A stretch of 9,581 nt of DNA from Acidobacteriaceae bacterium (lineage in GTDB: Bacteria; Acidobacteriota; Terriglobia; Terriglobales; Acidobacteriaceae). Below the pieces are notes generated by a model. The model saw only the letters and a list, made by a program, of their open reading frames with translations. It was not told where the DNA came from and searched no databases. Positions 1 to 6,468 of this stretch are shown piece by piece. Made by a program: the position numbers and the translations under genes. Each line of letters opens with the position of its first letter. The stretch's first letter is position 1. The stretch is from contig PMHC01000031.1 of the NCBI GenBank assembly GCA_003156495.1, positions 567 through 10,147 of the forward strand, in the 5' to 3' direction.

Positions 1-686
1 CGCGGAATGGCCAGCACACCGCCTACAGCCACGTCCTGAATGACCGTGAACTGAACGGGCTGTCCGTCCTGAGCCTTTTTAGTGCCCACGGCTTCGTTGG
101 TCCGCAACTGCAACAGGGTTCCCTGGCCTATGGTCACAGGGCCTTTGGGCGTTTCATAGGCCGGTGCCGGCGGTGGTGGCGGAGCCTGGCCATATTGAGA
201 CTGGGGCGGTAGAGCAGGTGAATACTGAGGCCGCGCCGGGGGATACGGTCCCACCGGCTGATCCGGGCCTGCCGCGGATGGGGCATTGTCCGGCGGGGGC
301 GCTCCTGCGTCGTCCGGCTGCATCTGCTGCGCATTCTGGTCGCCCGCTGCCGCATCCTGCGGATTGCCGACCGTCAGGTTGTTGTGCACCTTGGAAACGC
401 CCGCCACATGGCCGGCGATCGATTCCGCCAGTTCGCTGGAGGCCGCGCTCGACACCGTTCCCGACAGCGTAACCTCACCCTGGATGGTCGCGGCCGTGAT
501 CAGGTCGTTCTTGAGGGCCTGCGATCCGTCGAGCGCATGAACCACATCCATCTCGATCTGGCCGTCGGTGCGCTGACCTTGAGATTGCGCCGCAGCCTGC
601 GACAGACCCGCCGCGATGCACAGCACAGCCGCCCCGGCCCATGCCATGAGCTCAAAGAAGCCCTTTTTCGTCAAGGTACGATTCAT
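1..686 (-). CDS. Exported BON-domain protein, C-terminus beyond the window
   Basis: I translated this from ATG at 686, preceded by GAGGAGAG about 6 nt upstream; 228 residues are visible and no stop is reached before the left edge. Residues 1-34 form a signal peptide: basic start (NRTLTKK), hydrophobic core and an AAAQ cleavage region. Residues about 40-107 resemble a BON domain, with a charged helix, the strand 'GEVTLSGTVSS' and the end 'GVSKVHNNLTV'. BON domains are found in periplasmic or outer-membrane proteins and are linked to envelope binding and stress. Residues 108-182 are low-complexity and rich in Pro, Gln and Ala, so probably a flexible linker. From about 183 a second folded segment begins ('GQGTLLQLRTNEAVG') and runs to the edge; it resembles a beta-rich domain common in Acidobacteria envelope proteins, but I cannot name it. 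The exact function is unknown. An ECF-type promoter candidate lies upstream. The domain call is fairly secure; the role is inferred. Confidence 0.85.
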   Translation of the reverse strand, partial: MNRTLTKKGFFELMAWAGAAVLCIAAGLSQAAAQSQGQRTDGQIEMDVVHALDGSQALKNDLITAATIQGEVTLSGTVSSAASSELAESIAGHVAGVSKVHNNLTVGNPQDAAAGDQNAQQMQPDDAGAPPPDNAPSAAGPDQPVGPYPPARPQYSPALPPQSQYGQAPPPPPAPAYETPKGPVTIGQGTLLQLRTNEAVGTKKAQDGQPVQFTVIQDVAVGGVLAIP

Positions 687-775
687 TTTTATCTCTCCTC
701 TACGCCCGCCCTCGCGCGCCCGCGTTTTTTGCCGCCGGCGCACAAGAGCGAGAACCCGTTTCTCCGGCTCATCTT

Positions 776-805
776 ATTAGACGGGTACAACCGGAGGCTG
801 TTACA
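776..805 (-). promoter_or_regulatory. Candidate ECF-sigma promoter for the BON-domain gene
   Basis: On the minus strand TGTAAC (800-805) is followed after 16 nt by CGTCTAAT (776-783). An AAC-containing -35 and a CGTC-type -10 at 16-17 nt spacing is the usual pattern of extracytoplasmic-function sigma factor promoters. Transcription would start near 770 and leave a leader of about 85 nt before the ATG at 686. The position is right for the BON gene, and an envelope-stress sigma factor would suit an exported BON protein. No sigma factor gene is in the window, so the assignment rests on the motif only. Confidence 0.5.
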
Positions 806-836
806 GATAGAGACCCCGCGAGAGACAAAAAGTTTC

Positions 837-2537
837 CTACTTCAGCGCTTCGTCGAAGGCCGCGGCCAACGTTTTCAAGCCCGCCGCCACGTCCGCGCCC
901 AAGTGCACCCGCAACGCGCGACGGCCGCGCGCTTCAAGCACCGCCAGATCGCCCGCCGCCTGTGCGTCGATCACCACGCCAAAGCTGTACTTCTGGTCGG
1001 GAATCGCCACGTCCACCGCATGATCGGCAGTAATCTGCAAGAAAACGCCCGTGTTCGGCCCACCCTTGTAATCCTGACCGGTGGAGTGCAAAAAGCGCGG
1101 TCCGAAGCCCAGGCAGGTGGCCACGCGCTTGGCCTCGCGCACCTTGTGCCGGAAGCCCTGAATCGCCGCCTCGTGCTCCTTGAACATAGGCAAAAAAGCC
1201 ACCGTGGCGAAATAGTCACCGGCCTGCAACTGACTGAGATGCGCGCGCAGCACGCCGGCCAGCGTAGTGCCAGCCTTGAGCTTGGCCGCATAGGCATCGG
1301 CGGCGTAGAGCGCGATGCCGCCATCAACCAGAAACGGAGTGCTGGCGGGCAGCTTGCCGCTCTTTTCGTACGCGGCGGTCAGCGCGCGGGTTTCCACCTT
1401 GGCCGACTCCACATCCGGCTGGTCGAAGGGGTTAATGCCCATCACCGAGCCGGCAACGGCCGTCGCCACCTCCCAGGTGAAGAACTGGCCGAAGATCTCG
1501 TAGCGATCGGCCAGCTCGATGCGAACCACCGGATGGCCGGCGGCCTCGATCGCGGCGACCTTGGCGTCCTGGCTTGCGTCGGCGGTGTTCTGCAACCGCA
1601 CATAAACAAAGATGCGGTCTTTGCCGTAAAGCTCCGCGCCGCCGATCGTCTCGCGATCCACCGGCGTAATTCCCTTGCCCAGCTTGCCGGTCGACTCGGC
1701 AATCAACTGTTCGAGCCACGCACCCAGATCGTAAATCTCCGGCGAAGTAAAGATCGTAATTTTGTCGCGCCCGGCGTTGGCCGCCGCGCCCATCAGCGCG
1801 CCCAGCCGCACCGCCGGATTGTTCTCGACCGGCTCATGCGCGCTCAAAACGGCCTTGGCTGCCTCGGCCAGCAGCCGGTTCGTATCGAGGCCTGCCACCG
1901 TGGCGGCTACCACGCCGAAGTTCGACAGCGCCGAGTAGCGACCGCCGATCTGCGGATCGCCATAGAAGATTCGCCGGAAGCCATCGGTCTTGGCCACCAT
2001 CTCCATCTTCGAGCCGGGATCGGTCACGGCGATAAAGTGGTCGCCGGCCTTGCCCGCGCCCACGGCCTTTTTCATTTCTTCAAAGAAATACTGCTTCAGG
2101 ATGTTCGGCTCGAGCGTCGAGCCGGATTTGCTGGCCACCACGGCCAGCGTCTCAGCCAGATTCACCCGCTCGCGGGCGGCCTTCACCTGCGCCGGATCGG
2201 TCGAGTCGACGATATGTAGCACCGGGAAGCCCGGTTGCGGTCCGAAGGTCTCGGCCAGCACTTCAGGGCAGAGGCTCGATCCGCCCATGCCCAGCAGCAG
2301 CACCGACTTGAAGCCGGCGGCCTTTACGTCGGCGGCCAGCGCGGCAAATGAAGCCGCGTCTTTCTGCTGCCGCTCGACAATGTTGATCCAGCCCAGCCAC
2401 CGCTCCTCGCCCGCGCTCGTCCACAGACTCGAATCCTTCTGCCAGAAACGCTCGATTTTGCGGTTAGCTTGCCAGTCGGCGACGGCCGCATCGGCGGCGC
2501 CGCGAAGATCGGAGGGAATTGCGAATCGAATACTCAT
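837..2537 (-). CDS. pgi: Glucose-6-phosphate isomerase (transaldolase/isomerase-fusion type)
   Basis: A 566-residue cytoplasmic enzyme that interconverts glucose-6-phosphate and fructose-6-phosphate in glycolysis and gluconeogenesis. It has two SIS-type sugar-phosphate domains. Visible landmarks are GMGGSS (83-88) and SKSGST (136-141) for phosphate binding, GGRYSALSNFG (198-208), ESTGK (281-285) carrying the probable catalytic Glu, NPFDQPDVESAK (369-380) with the likely active-site Lys, and GPRFLHSTGQ (479-488). The wording of these motifs, especially 'FLHSTGQDYKGGP', resembles the isomerase half of bifunctional transaldolase/phosphoglucose isomerase proteins more than E. coli Pgi. Here it stands alone: it begins with its own ATG and no transaldolase lies upstream. 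I see no strong Shine-Dalgarno sequence before the ATG. manA lies 112 bp upstream on the same strand, so the two may be co-transcribed. I am confident of the enzyme class and less so of the subfamily. Confidence 0.93.
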   Translation of the reverse strand: MSIRFAIPSDLRGAADAAVADWQANRKIERFWQKDSSLWTSAGEERWLGWINIVERQQKDAASFAALAADVKAAGFKSVLLLGMGGSSLCPEVLAETFGPQPGFPVLHIVDSTDPAQVKAARERVNLAETLAVVASKSGSTLEPNILKQYFFEEMKKAVGAGKAGDHFIAVTDPGSKMEMVAKTDGFRRIFYGDPQIGGRYSALSNFGVVAATVAGLDTNRLLAEAAKAVLSAHEPVENNPAVRLGALMGAAANAGRDKITIFTSPEIYDLGAWLEQLIAESTGKLGKGITPVDRETIGGAELYGKDRIFVYVRLQNTADASQDAKVAAIEAAGHPVVRIELADRYEIFGQFFTWEVATAVAGSVMGINPFDQPDVESAKVETRALTAAYEKSGKLPASTPFLVDGGIALYAADAYAAKLKAGTTLAGVLRAHLSQLQAGDYFATVAFLPMFKEHEAAIQGFRHKVREAKRVATCLGFGPRFLHSTGQDYKGGPNTGVFLQITADHAVDVAIPDQKYSFGVVIDAQAAGDLAVLEARGRRALRVHLGADVAAGLKTLAAAFDEALK

Positions 2538-2649
2538 GTCAATTATGATTCTGCACGATCAGCCCCGCTAGATGGCAAGGGCCTCGCGCACATTCGTTGC
2601 GCAAGACCCCCGAGTTTCTTGTTCCAGATTTTCCGTTAAGAAACGGCGA

Positions 2650-3633
2650 CTATGCCGCTTTTCCCGGCCAATTGGGCACAATGCGGATCAGATCGAGCGT
2701 TTCTCCACCCACATTTTCGATCGCGAATTCGGGCGACGAAGCGGGAATGGCCACCACGCCGCGCGGCGGCAGCTCGACTGGATCGAAGCCCGCGCCGGCG
2801 ATCCGGCCCGCCCCGGAAGCAGCAAACAGATAGGCCAGGCTGCGTTTGCCTTCGACGCCGCGCAAGCTCTCGCTCGTTCGGCGGCCATCGACCGCCAGCC
2901 GCTCGATGCGGAAATAGGCCGAATCAAGCAGCACCGAACGATCGACCAATCGCTGCGGCGCAACTTTGCCGGCCCGCGTTCTCAGCCGCGTCGCCTCAAG
3001 AGATTTTTCGATGTGCAGCTCGCGTCCCCGCCCGTAGTCGTACATCCGGTAGGTCAAATCGCAGTTCTGCTGCGTCTCGAGCAAAATCGCGCCCGGCCAG
3101 ATCGCGTGCACCGTGCCGGCATCCACAAAAAGCATTTCGCCCTTGGCCACTGGCAGCACATTCAGGTAAGACTCGAGCCGTCCATCATGAATTCCCTTCT
3201 CCACCTGATCGAGTGTCGTATCGGGCTTCAACCCCAGCGCCACCTCGGCGCCCGGCTTGGCGTCAAGCGCGTACCAGCACTCCGTTTTGCCGCGCGGCGC
3301 GCCGTACTTTTGCGCCATCCGGTCATCGGGATGCACCTGCACGCTGAGCTTTTGTTGCGCGAACAGCACCTTCAACAGCAGCGGCGACTCGGCTGTCGGT
3401 ACGCCCGCCCCCAGCAGCGCCTCGTGCGCTTCGGCAAAAACCTCCGCCAGCCGCTTGCCGGCGTATGGTCCGCTCGCCACCAGACAATCGTCGCCGGTCA
3501 TACAGACCTCACCCACCGGATCGCCCTCGGCGACGCAGTCATACCAGGGTCGCAGATCGCGATACCCCCAAACGCGCTCGCTAAAGCTCGGATCGATGCG
3601 AAACGGCGCTAAATTTATCTCTAAACCGCTCAT
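2650..3633 (-). CDS. manA: Mannose-6-phosphate isomerase, class I type
   Basis: A 327-residue zinc enzyme that interconverts mannose-6-phosphate and fructose-6-phosphate, feeding mannose into glycolysis or supplying mannose-6-phosphate for GDP-mannose and polysaccharide synthesis. The N-terminal 'VWGYRDLRPW' (21-30) matches the family's opening motif. The four expected zinc ligands are present: Q99 and H101 in 'SVQVHPDD', E118 in 'GKTECWY' and H176 in 'AGTVHAIW'. The segment 'QQNCDLTYRMYDYGR' (188-202) carries the conserved active-site Arg. The C-terminal cupin-like half (about 230-320) is complete, and the length suits the shorter bacterial class I enzymes. The ATG at 3633 is well supported by AGGAGAG a few bases upstream. 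pgi follows on the same strand after 112 bp; their shared substrate makes a sugar-phosphate unit plausible. Confidence 0.93.
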   Translation of the reverse strand: MSGLEINLAPFRIDPSFSERVWGYRDLRPWYDCVAEGDPVGEVCMTGDDCLVASGPYAGKRLAEVFAEAHEALLGAGVPTAESPLLLKVLFAQQKLSVQVHPDDRMAQKYGAPRGKTECWYALDAKPGAEVALGLKPDTTLDQVEKGIHDGRLESYLNVLPVAKGEMLFVDAGTVHAIWPGAILLETQQNCDLTYRMYDYGRGRELHIEKSLEATRLRTRAGKVAPQRLVDRSVLLDSAYFRIERLAVDGRRTSESLRGVEGKRSLAYLFAASGAGRIAGAGFDPVELPPRGVVAIPASSPEFAIENVGGETLDLIRIVPNWPGKAA

Positions 3634-3803
3634 AAAAATCTCTCCTTTATCTCGTCGTCATCCTCACTCTAGCAGAAGCCAGATTGCACGTGCCGACGCG
3701 GCCCGACGCGCATTTCAAAATGGAAAACCACGCGCAGGCTTCGGTGATTCAACCCTCCCGAAATGGGGCAGACCGGGGATTACAGCGGCCAAGCCGGCGG
3801 CGG
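3634..3803. other. Intergenic region between manA and the VapC gene
   Basis: No coding region is convincing here. On the minus strand this is the leader of manA: AGGAGAG lies next to the start, and TGCTAGAGT (about 3669-3677) could be an extended -10 element, but no good -35 is visible, so I do not call a promoter. No hairpin with a T-tract was found after the VapC stop. Transcription may therefore continue from vapBC into manA. Confidence 0.4.
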
Positions 3804-4214
3804 CTAGCGCAAAATTTCGATTGGCACGCCGACTTTAGCGCGTGCCCAGATTTTGTCGGTGGTCCAGGCCGTGGCCTTGCGGGTATAGGCGAGGGCGAGA
3901 CAGACCCGATCGCCGAGCGAAAGTTCGGGATAGAAGCGGGAGTACTCGGCAGCCATCTCCGCCTCCACTCTGCCCAGCGGGACCAGTTCCACTCCCGCGA
4001 GCAATGCATCCAACTCCTGCGCCGTCATCGACGAATTATCCCGAAAGAGCCGGGTAAGAACCTCACACCAGTTCACCGAGCTTATGGCCGCGCAAAACGC
4101 TTTGCCAGCGGCCACCTGCGCCAGTAGCACATTCACCCGCTCTCCACCCGGCTCCTTCAAAATCCAGGCCAGAACCGCCGACGAATCCAGAACGAGGTTA
4201 TTTGCGGGCTTCAC
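3804..4214 (-). CDS. vapC: PIN-domain ribonuclease toxin, VapC type
   Basis: A 136-residue PIN-domain protein, expected to be a Mg-dependent RNase that blocks translation unless bound by its antitoxin. The acidic metal-binding residues are all present: D10 in 'LVLDSSAVLAW', E51 in 'NWCEVLTRL', D102 in 'LSLGDRVCLALA' and D120 in 'AWTTDKIWA'. No truncation is seen. I chose the GTG at 4214 because GAGGAAG lies 6 nt before it, while the ATG at 4229 (5 codons longer) has no Shine-Dalgarno sequence. With this start the gene overlaps the antitoxin by 17 nt, the usual antitoxin-first arrangement with coupled translation. It lies between the housekeeping genes manA and guaA, a common setting for a mobile toxin-antitoxin pair. 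The target RNA cannot be predicted. The symbol denotes the family, not a characterised orthologue. Confidence 0.9.
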   Translation of the reverse strand: MKPANNLVLDSSAVLAWILKEPGGERVNVLLAQVAAGKAFCAAISSVNWCEVLTRLFRDNSSMTAQELDALLAGVELVPLGRVEAEMAAEYSRFYPELSLGDRVCLALAYTRKATAWTTDKIWARAKVGVPIEILR

Positions 4215-4452
4215 GGGTGGCTTCCTCATGACGTTCGGCTAGAAAATTCTCCAGAATGCCCTTGAGGCTGCCACGCTTTTTAACGATTCCGGCGCGGATG
4301 CTCTCCAAAGCCATCTCGCGACTCAAGATTTTAATGGCGCCGTTTTCGCTTGTCACCGTCAGACGCTCGCCCGGCTTCATGCCAAATTCCTTGCGGATGG
4401 ACGCAGGAAGGACGATTCTGCCACTTTCGCCTAAAACTACCGTTTCTGTCAT
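4198..4452 (-). CDS. vapB: AbrB/SpoVT-type antitoxin of the VapBC pair
   Basis: An 84-residue protein with an N-terminal swapped-hairpin AbrB DNA-binding domain: 'GESGRIVLPASIRKEFGMK' (8-26) followed by 'PGERLTV'. The C-terminal 40 residues are helical and charged and would wrap around and neutralise the PIN toxin. Proteins of this type usually also repress their own operon. I prefer ATG 4452 to the in-frame ATG at 4467: GGAGT sits 8-9 nt before 4452, and the candidate -10 at 4472-4477 would place the transcript start at about 4465, too close to 4467. The reading frame ends inside the start of the toxin gene. Confidence 0.9.
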   Translation of the reverse strand: MTETVVLGESGRIVLPASIRKEFGMKPGERLTVTSENGAIKILSREMALESIRAGIVKKRGSLKGILENFLAERHEEATREARK

Positions 4453-4471
4453 AGTTTGCCACTCCATGGAT

Positions 4472-4503
4472 ATTATGGCAGATTTTCATCTTTATGCCCA
4501 TAA
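4472..4503 (-). promoter_or_regulatory. Candidate vapBC promoter with overlapping inverted repeat
   Basis: On the minus strand TGGGCA (4495-4500) and CATAAT (4472-4477) are 17 nt apart and match the sigma-70 consensus at 4/6 and 5/6 positions. The inverted repeat TTATG-GG-CATAA (4492-4503) overlaps the -35 box. A repeat there would suit autorepression by the AbrB-type antitoxin. Transcription would start near 4465, only about 13 nt before the antitoxin ATG. The operator reading is inferred. Confidence 0.4.
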
Positions 4504-4520
4504 GGAGAAAAACGCTGCCC

Positions 4521-4549
4521 TCCCCGGTCCCCGAAAGCTAGGGACCGGG
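4521..4549. repeat. Dispersed GC-rich hairpin repeat, copy 1
   Basis: CCCGGTCCC (4523-4531) pairs perfectly with GGGACCGGG (4541-4549) around a 9-nt loop, CGAAAGCTA. The 20 nt at 4521-4540 recur at 9562-9581 with one mismatch (G for A at the thirteenth base). An overlapping alternative hairpin exists: CCGGG (4545-4549) with CCCGG (4554-4558). It lies between divergent functional units (vapBC promoter side, guaA 3' end), as expected for an intergenic REP-like element. There is no T-tract, so it is probably not itself an intrinsic terminator. Confidence 0.6.
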
Positions 4550-4573
4550 ACCACCCGGCCCCTAGATAGACAA

Positions 4574-4609
4574 AATGGCGCGCAGCGAAGGTGTTCGTTG
4601 CGCGCCATT
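4574..4609 (-). terminator. Strong intrinsic terminator after guaA, probably bidirectional
   Basis: A 16-bp stem runs from AATGGCGCGCAGCGAA (4574-4589) to TTCGTTGCGCGCCATT (4594-4609) around the loop GGTG, with one G-T pair. Read on the minus strand it lies 57 bp after the guaA stop and ends in ATTTTGTCT. Read on the plus strand it is followed by GTTTTATTGTTT, a better T-tract, but no plus-strand gene ends here. It insulates vapBC from guaA transcription. Confidence 0.75.
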
Positions 4610-4665
4610 GTTTTATTGTTTAGCGTTTTTTGCGGCCGAAGGCCGCGCCCGCCTGTAGCGGCCAG

Positions 4666-6213
4666 CTACTCCCACTCGATGGTGCCTGGCGGCTTACTCG
4701 TAATGTCATAAACCACGCGGTTGATTCCACGCACCTCGTTGACGATGCGGCCGGAGATGCGTTTGAGCAGTTCGGCGGGCAGCTCGACCCAATCGGCGGT
4801 CATGCCGTCTTCGGAATGCACGGCGCGGATGGCGCAGGTATAAGCATAGGTGCGCTGGTCGCCCATCACGCCCACGCTCATCACCGGCAGCAGCACCGCG
4901 AAGCTCTGCCAGATTTTGTTGTAAAGCCCGGCGGCCTTGATTTCGCTAACGACGATTTCGTCGGCCGATTGCAGCAGCGCCACGCGCTCCGGCGTCACCT
5001 CGCCGAGAATGCGCACGGCCAGGCCGGGGCCGGGGAAGGGCTGGCGGCCAAGAATATCCTCCGGCATCCCCAGGTCGCGGCCGATGCGCCGGACCTCGTC
5101 TTTGAAGAGATCGCGCAGCGGTTCAATCAGCTTGAGCTTCATCCGCTCGGGCAGCCCGCCCACGTTATGGTGGCTCTTGATAGTCTGGCTCGGGCCCTTG
5201 ACGCTCGACGACTCGATCACGTCGGGATAGAGCGTACCCTGCACCAGCCAGTCCACACCACCGCTCTTCTGCGCGATGCGGTTGGCCTCGTCGTCAAAAA
5301 CAGCGATGAATTCGTTACCGATAATCTTTCTCTTCTTCTCGGGTTCGGTAACCCCGGCGAGTTTGCTCAAAAAGCGCTCGCTCGAGTCGACGGCCACGAT
5401 ATTCAATCCCAGCTTGTCGCGCAGATGCTTCTGCACGCTCTCAAACTCATTTTTGCGCAACACGCCGTTGTTGACGAAGATGCAGGTGAGCCGGTCGCCA
5501 ATGGCTTTATGCACGAGCACTGCGGCCACCGAGGAATCAACGCCGCCCGACAGTCCGCAGATCACGTGCCCCGCGCCGACCTTTTCGCGGACCGAGGCCA
5601 CGGTGCTTTCGATAAAGCGCGCCGGGGTCCAGTCGCCGCGCGCGTCGCAAATTTTAAGAAAGTTCGAGATCAGTTGCGGCCCGAGCGGTGTGTGGTGCAC
5701 CTCGGGGTGGAACTGCACGGCCCAAATTTTTTTCTCTTCGTTGGCGATACCGGCCAGCGCATTCGAAGTGACGGCAATGCGATGGAAGCCCTGGGGCAGT
5801 TGCTCGGCCTCGTCGCCGTGGCTCATCCAAACCTGAATCGATGAGGGCAGGCCGGCAAAGAGCGGCGTCGAAGGGTCTTCAATGGTGACTTCCGCATGGC
5901 CGTACTCGCGTTTGGCGGCCGAACGAACCCGGCCGCCCATGTGATGCACGATGAAGTGCAGTCCGTAGCAGACGCCGAGCGTGGGCACGCCCAGCTCGAG
6001 CACCCGCGGGTCGGCGGCCGGCGCGTCGGCATCGTAAACCGACGAAGGTCCGCCCGAAAGAACCAGTCCGGCGGGATGATAGGCCTGAATGGCGGCGAGC
6101 GGCGCCGTGCAGGGCAGCACCACGGAAAAAACGTTCTGTTCGCGGATGCGCCGCGCAATCAGCTGCGTATACTGCGAGCCGAAATCGAGAATAACGATGG
6201 TCTGAGTGTCCAC
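4666..6213 (-). CDS. guaA: GMP synthase (glutamine-hydrolysing)
   Basis: Converts XMP, ATP and glutamine to GMP in the cytoplasm, the last step of guanine nucleotide synthesis. From GTG 6213 it is 515 residues, close to the usual 510-525. The class I glutamine amidotransferase domain (about 5-190) begins 'IVILDFGSQYTQ' and carries the triad C82 ('GVCYGLH'), H169 and E171 ('QFHPEVHHT'). The ATP pyrophosphatase P-loop is 'GLSGGVDSS' (220-228). The C-terminal dimerisation domain ends in the conserved 'ITSKPPGTIEWE'. The nucleophile motif reads CYGLH where many family members have CYGMQ or CYGLQ. The start is uncertain. GTG fits family length, but its GGAG is only 1 nt away. A TTG at 6288 has AGGAG at 9 nt spacing and would add 25 residues that do not look like the family. 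It is divergent from the PDZ gene. Confidence 0.95.
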   Translation of the reverse strand: MDTQTIVILDFGSQYTQLIARRIREQNVFSVVLPCTAPLAAIQAYHPAGLVLSGGPSSVYDADAPAADPRVLELGVPTLGVCYGLHFIVHHMGGRVRSAAKREYGHAEVTIEDPSTPLFAGLPSSIQVWMSHGDEAEQLPQGFHRIAVTSNALAGIANEEKKIWAVQFHPEVHHTPLGPQLISNFLKICDARGDWTPARFIESTVASVREKVGAGHVICGLSGGVDSSVAAVLVHKAIGDRLTCIFVNNGVLRKNEFESVQKHLRDKLGLNIVAVDSSERFLSKLAGVTEPEKKRKIIGNEFIAVFDDEANRIAQKSGGVDWLVQGTLYPDVIESSSVKGPSQTIKSHHNVGGLPERMKLKLIEPLRDLFKDEVRRIGRDLGMPEDILGRQPFPGPGLAVRILGEVTPERVALLQSADEIVVSEIKAAGLYNKIWQSFAVLLPVMSVGVMGDQRTYAYTCAIRAVHSEDGMTADWVELPAELLKRISGRIVNEVRGINRVVYDITSKPPGTIEWE

Positions 6214-6294
6214 ACTCCAGTTTTGCAGGCGGCGGGAAGGGGTGTAAAGGCGAAAGCGGCAAAAAGCCTGCGCAAAAACCGGGCGCAAATACTG

Positions 6295-6324
6295 TTGCTC
6301 CTGTTCTTATCGGTGGGGTATACT
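6295..6324 (+). promoter_or_regulatory. Candidate sigma-70 promoter for the PDZ-protein gene
   Basis: TTGCTC (6295-6300) and TATACT (6319-6324) are 18 nt apart, with good agreement to the -35/-10 consensus. Transcription would start near 6331, about 138 nt before the ATG at 6469. The element lies just upstream of the divergent guaA start. If the TTG 6288 start of guaA were used, the two genes' control regions would be adjacent. Confidence 0.4.
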
Positions 6325-6430
6325 GCCGGTCGATTCGAGCTACTCTGTCGCGAGCCGCTTTTTCAGGTAAGCAGGGAAGTTGCTCGCAGGGCCATTTTAC
6401 GGCCGCGCGGCTTGCCGCCAGCCCCGACCC

Positions 6431-6449
6431 CGGCGCGAAAAGCGCGCCG
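6431..6449 (+). other. Leader hairpin just before the PDZ gene's ribosome-binding site
   Basis: CGGCGCG (6431-6437) pairs with CGCGCCG (6443-6449) around AAAAG. The stem ends about 5 nt before the purine-rich ribosome-binding site AGAAGAGG (6454-6461). It could influence translation start or stabilise the 5' end. In GC-rich DNA such stems also arise by chance. Confidence 0.35.
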
Positions 6450-6468
6450 CCCAAGAAGAGGTACAGCG

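Noticed and set aside
384..2219. Long plus-strand frame of 611 codons opposite pgi
   Set aside because: It is antisense to a clear isomerase gene. Its product is Arg/His/Gln-rich without domains, as expected from the complementary strand of GC-rich coding DNA.
2564..2625. Possible terminator between manA and pgi
   Set aside because: Only a 5-bp stem (GCGCA/TGCGC) is visible and no T-tract follows, so I cannot support transcription ending there.
2572..3612. Plus-strand frame of 346 codons opposite manA
   Set aside because: It is antisense to a complete manA with all four zinc ligands, and its composition is that of a shadow frame.
4630..4644. Hairpin GCGGCC-GAA-GGCCGC near the guaA stop as a terminator
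   Set aside because: On the minus strand the stem is followed by A residues instead of T residues. The stem at 4574-4609 is much stronger and better placed.
4630..5844. Plus-strand frame of 404 codons opposite guaA
   Set aside because: It is antisense to GMP synthase, shows no recognisable motifs and lacks a credible ribosome-binding site.
5896..6468. Upstream extension of the PDZ protein frame
   Set aside because: This part is antisense to guaA or lies in the promoter and leader region. The signal peptide and ribosome-binding site place the start at 6469.
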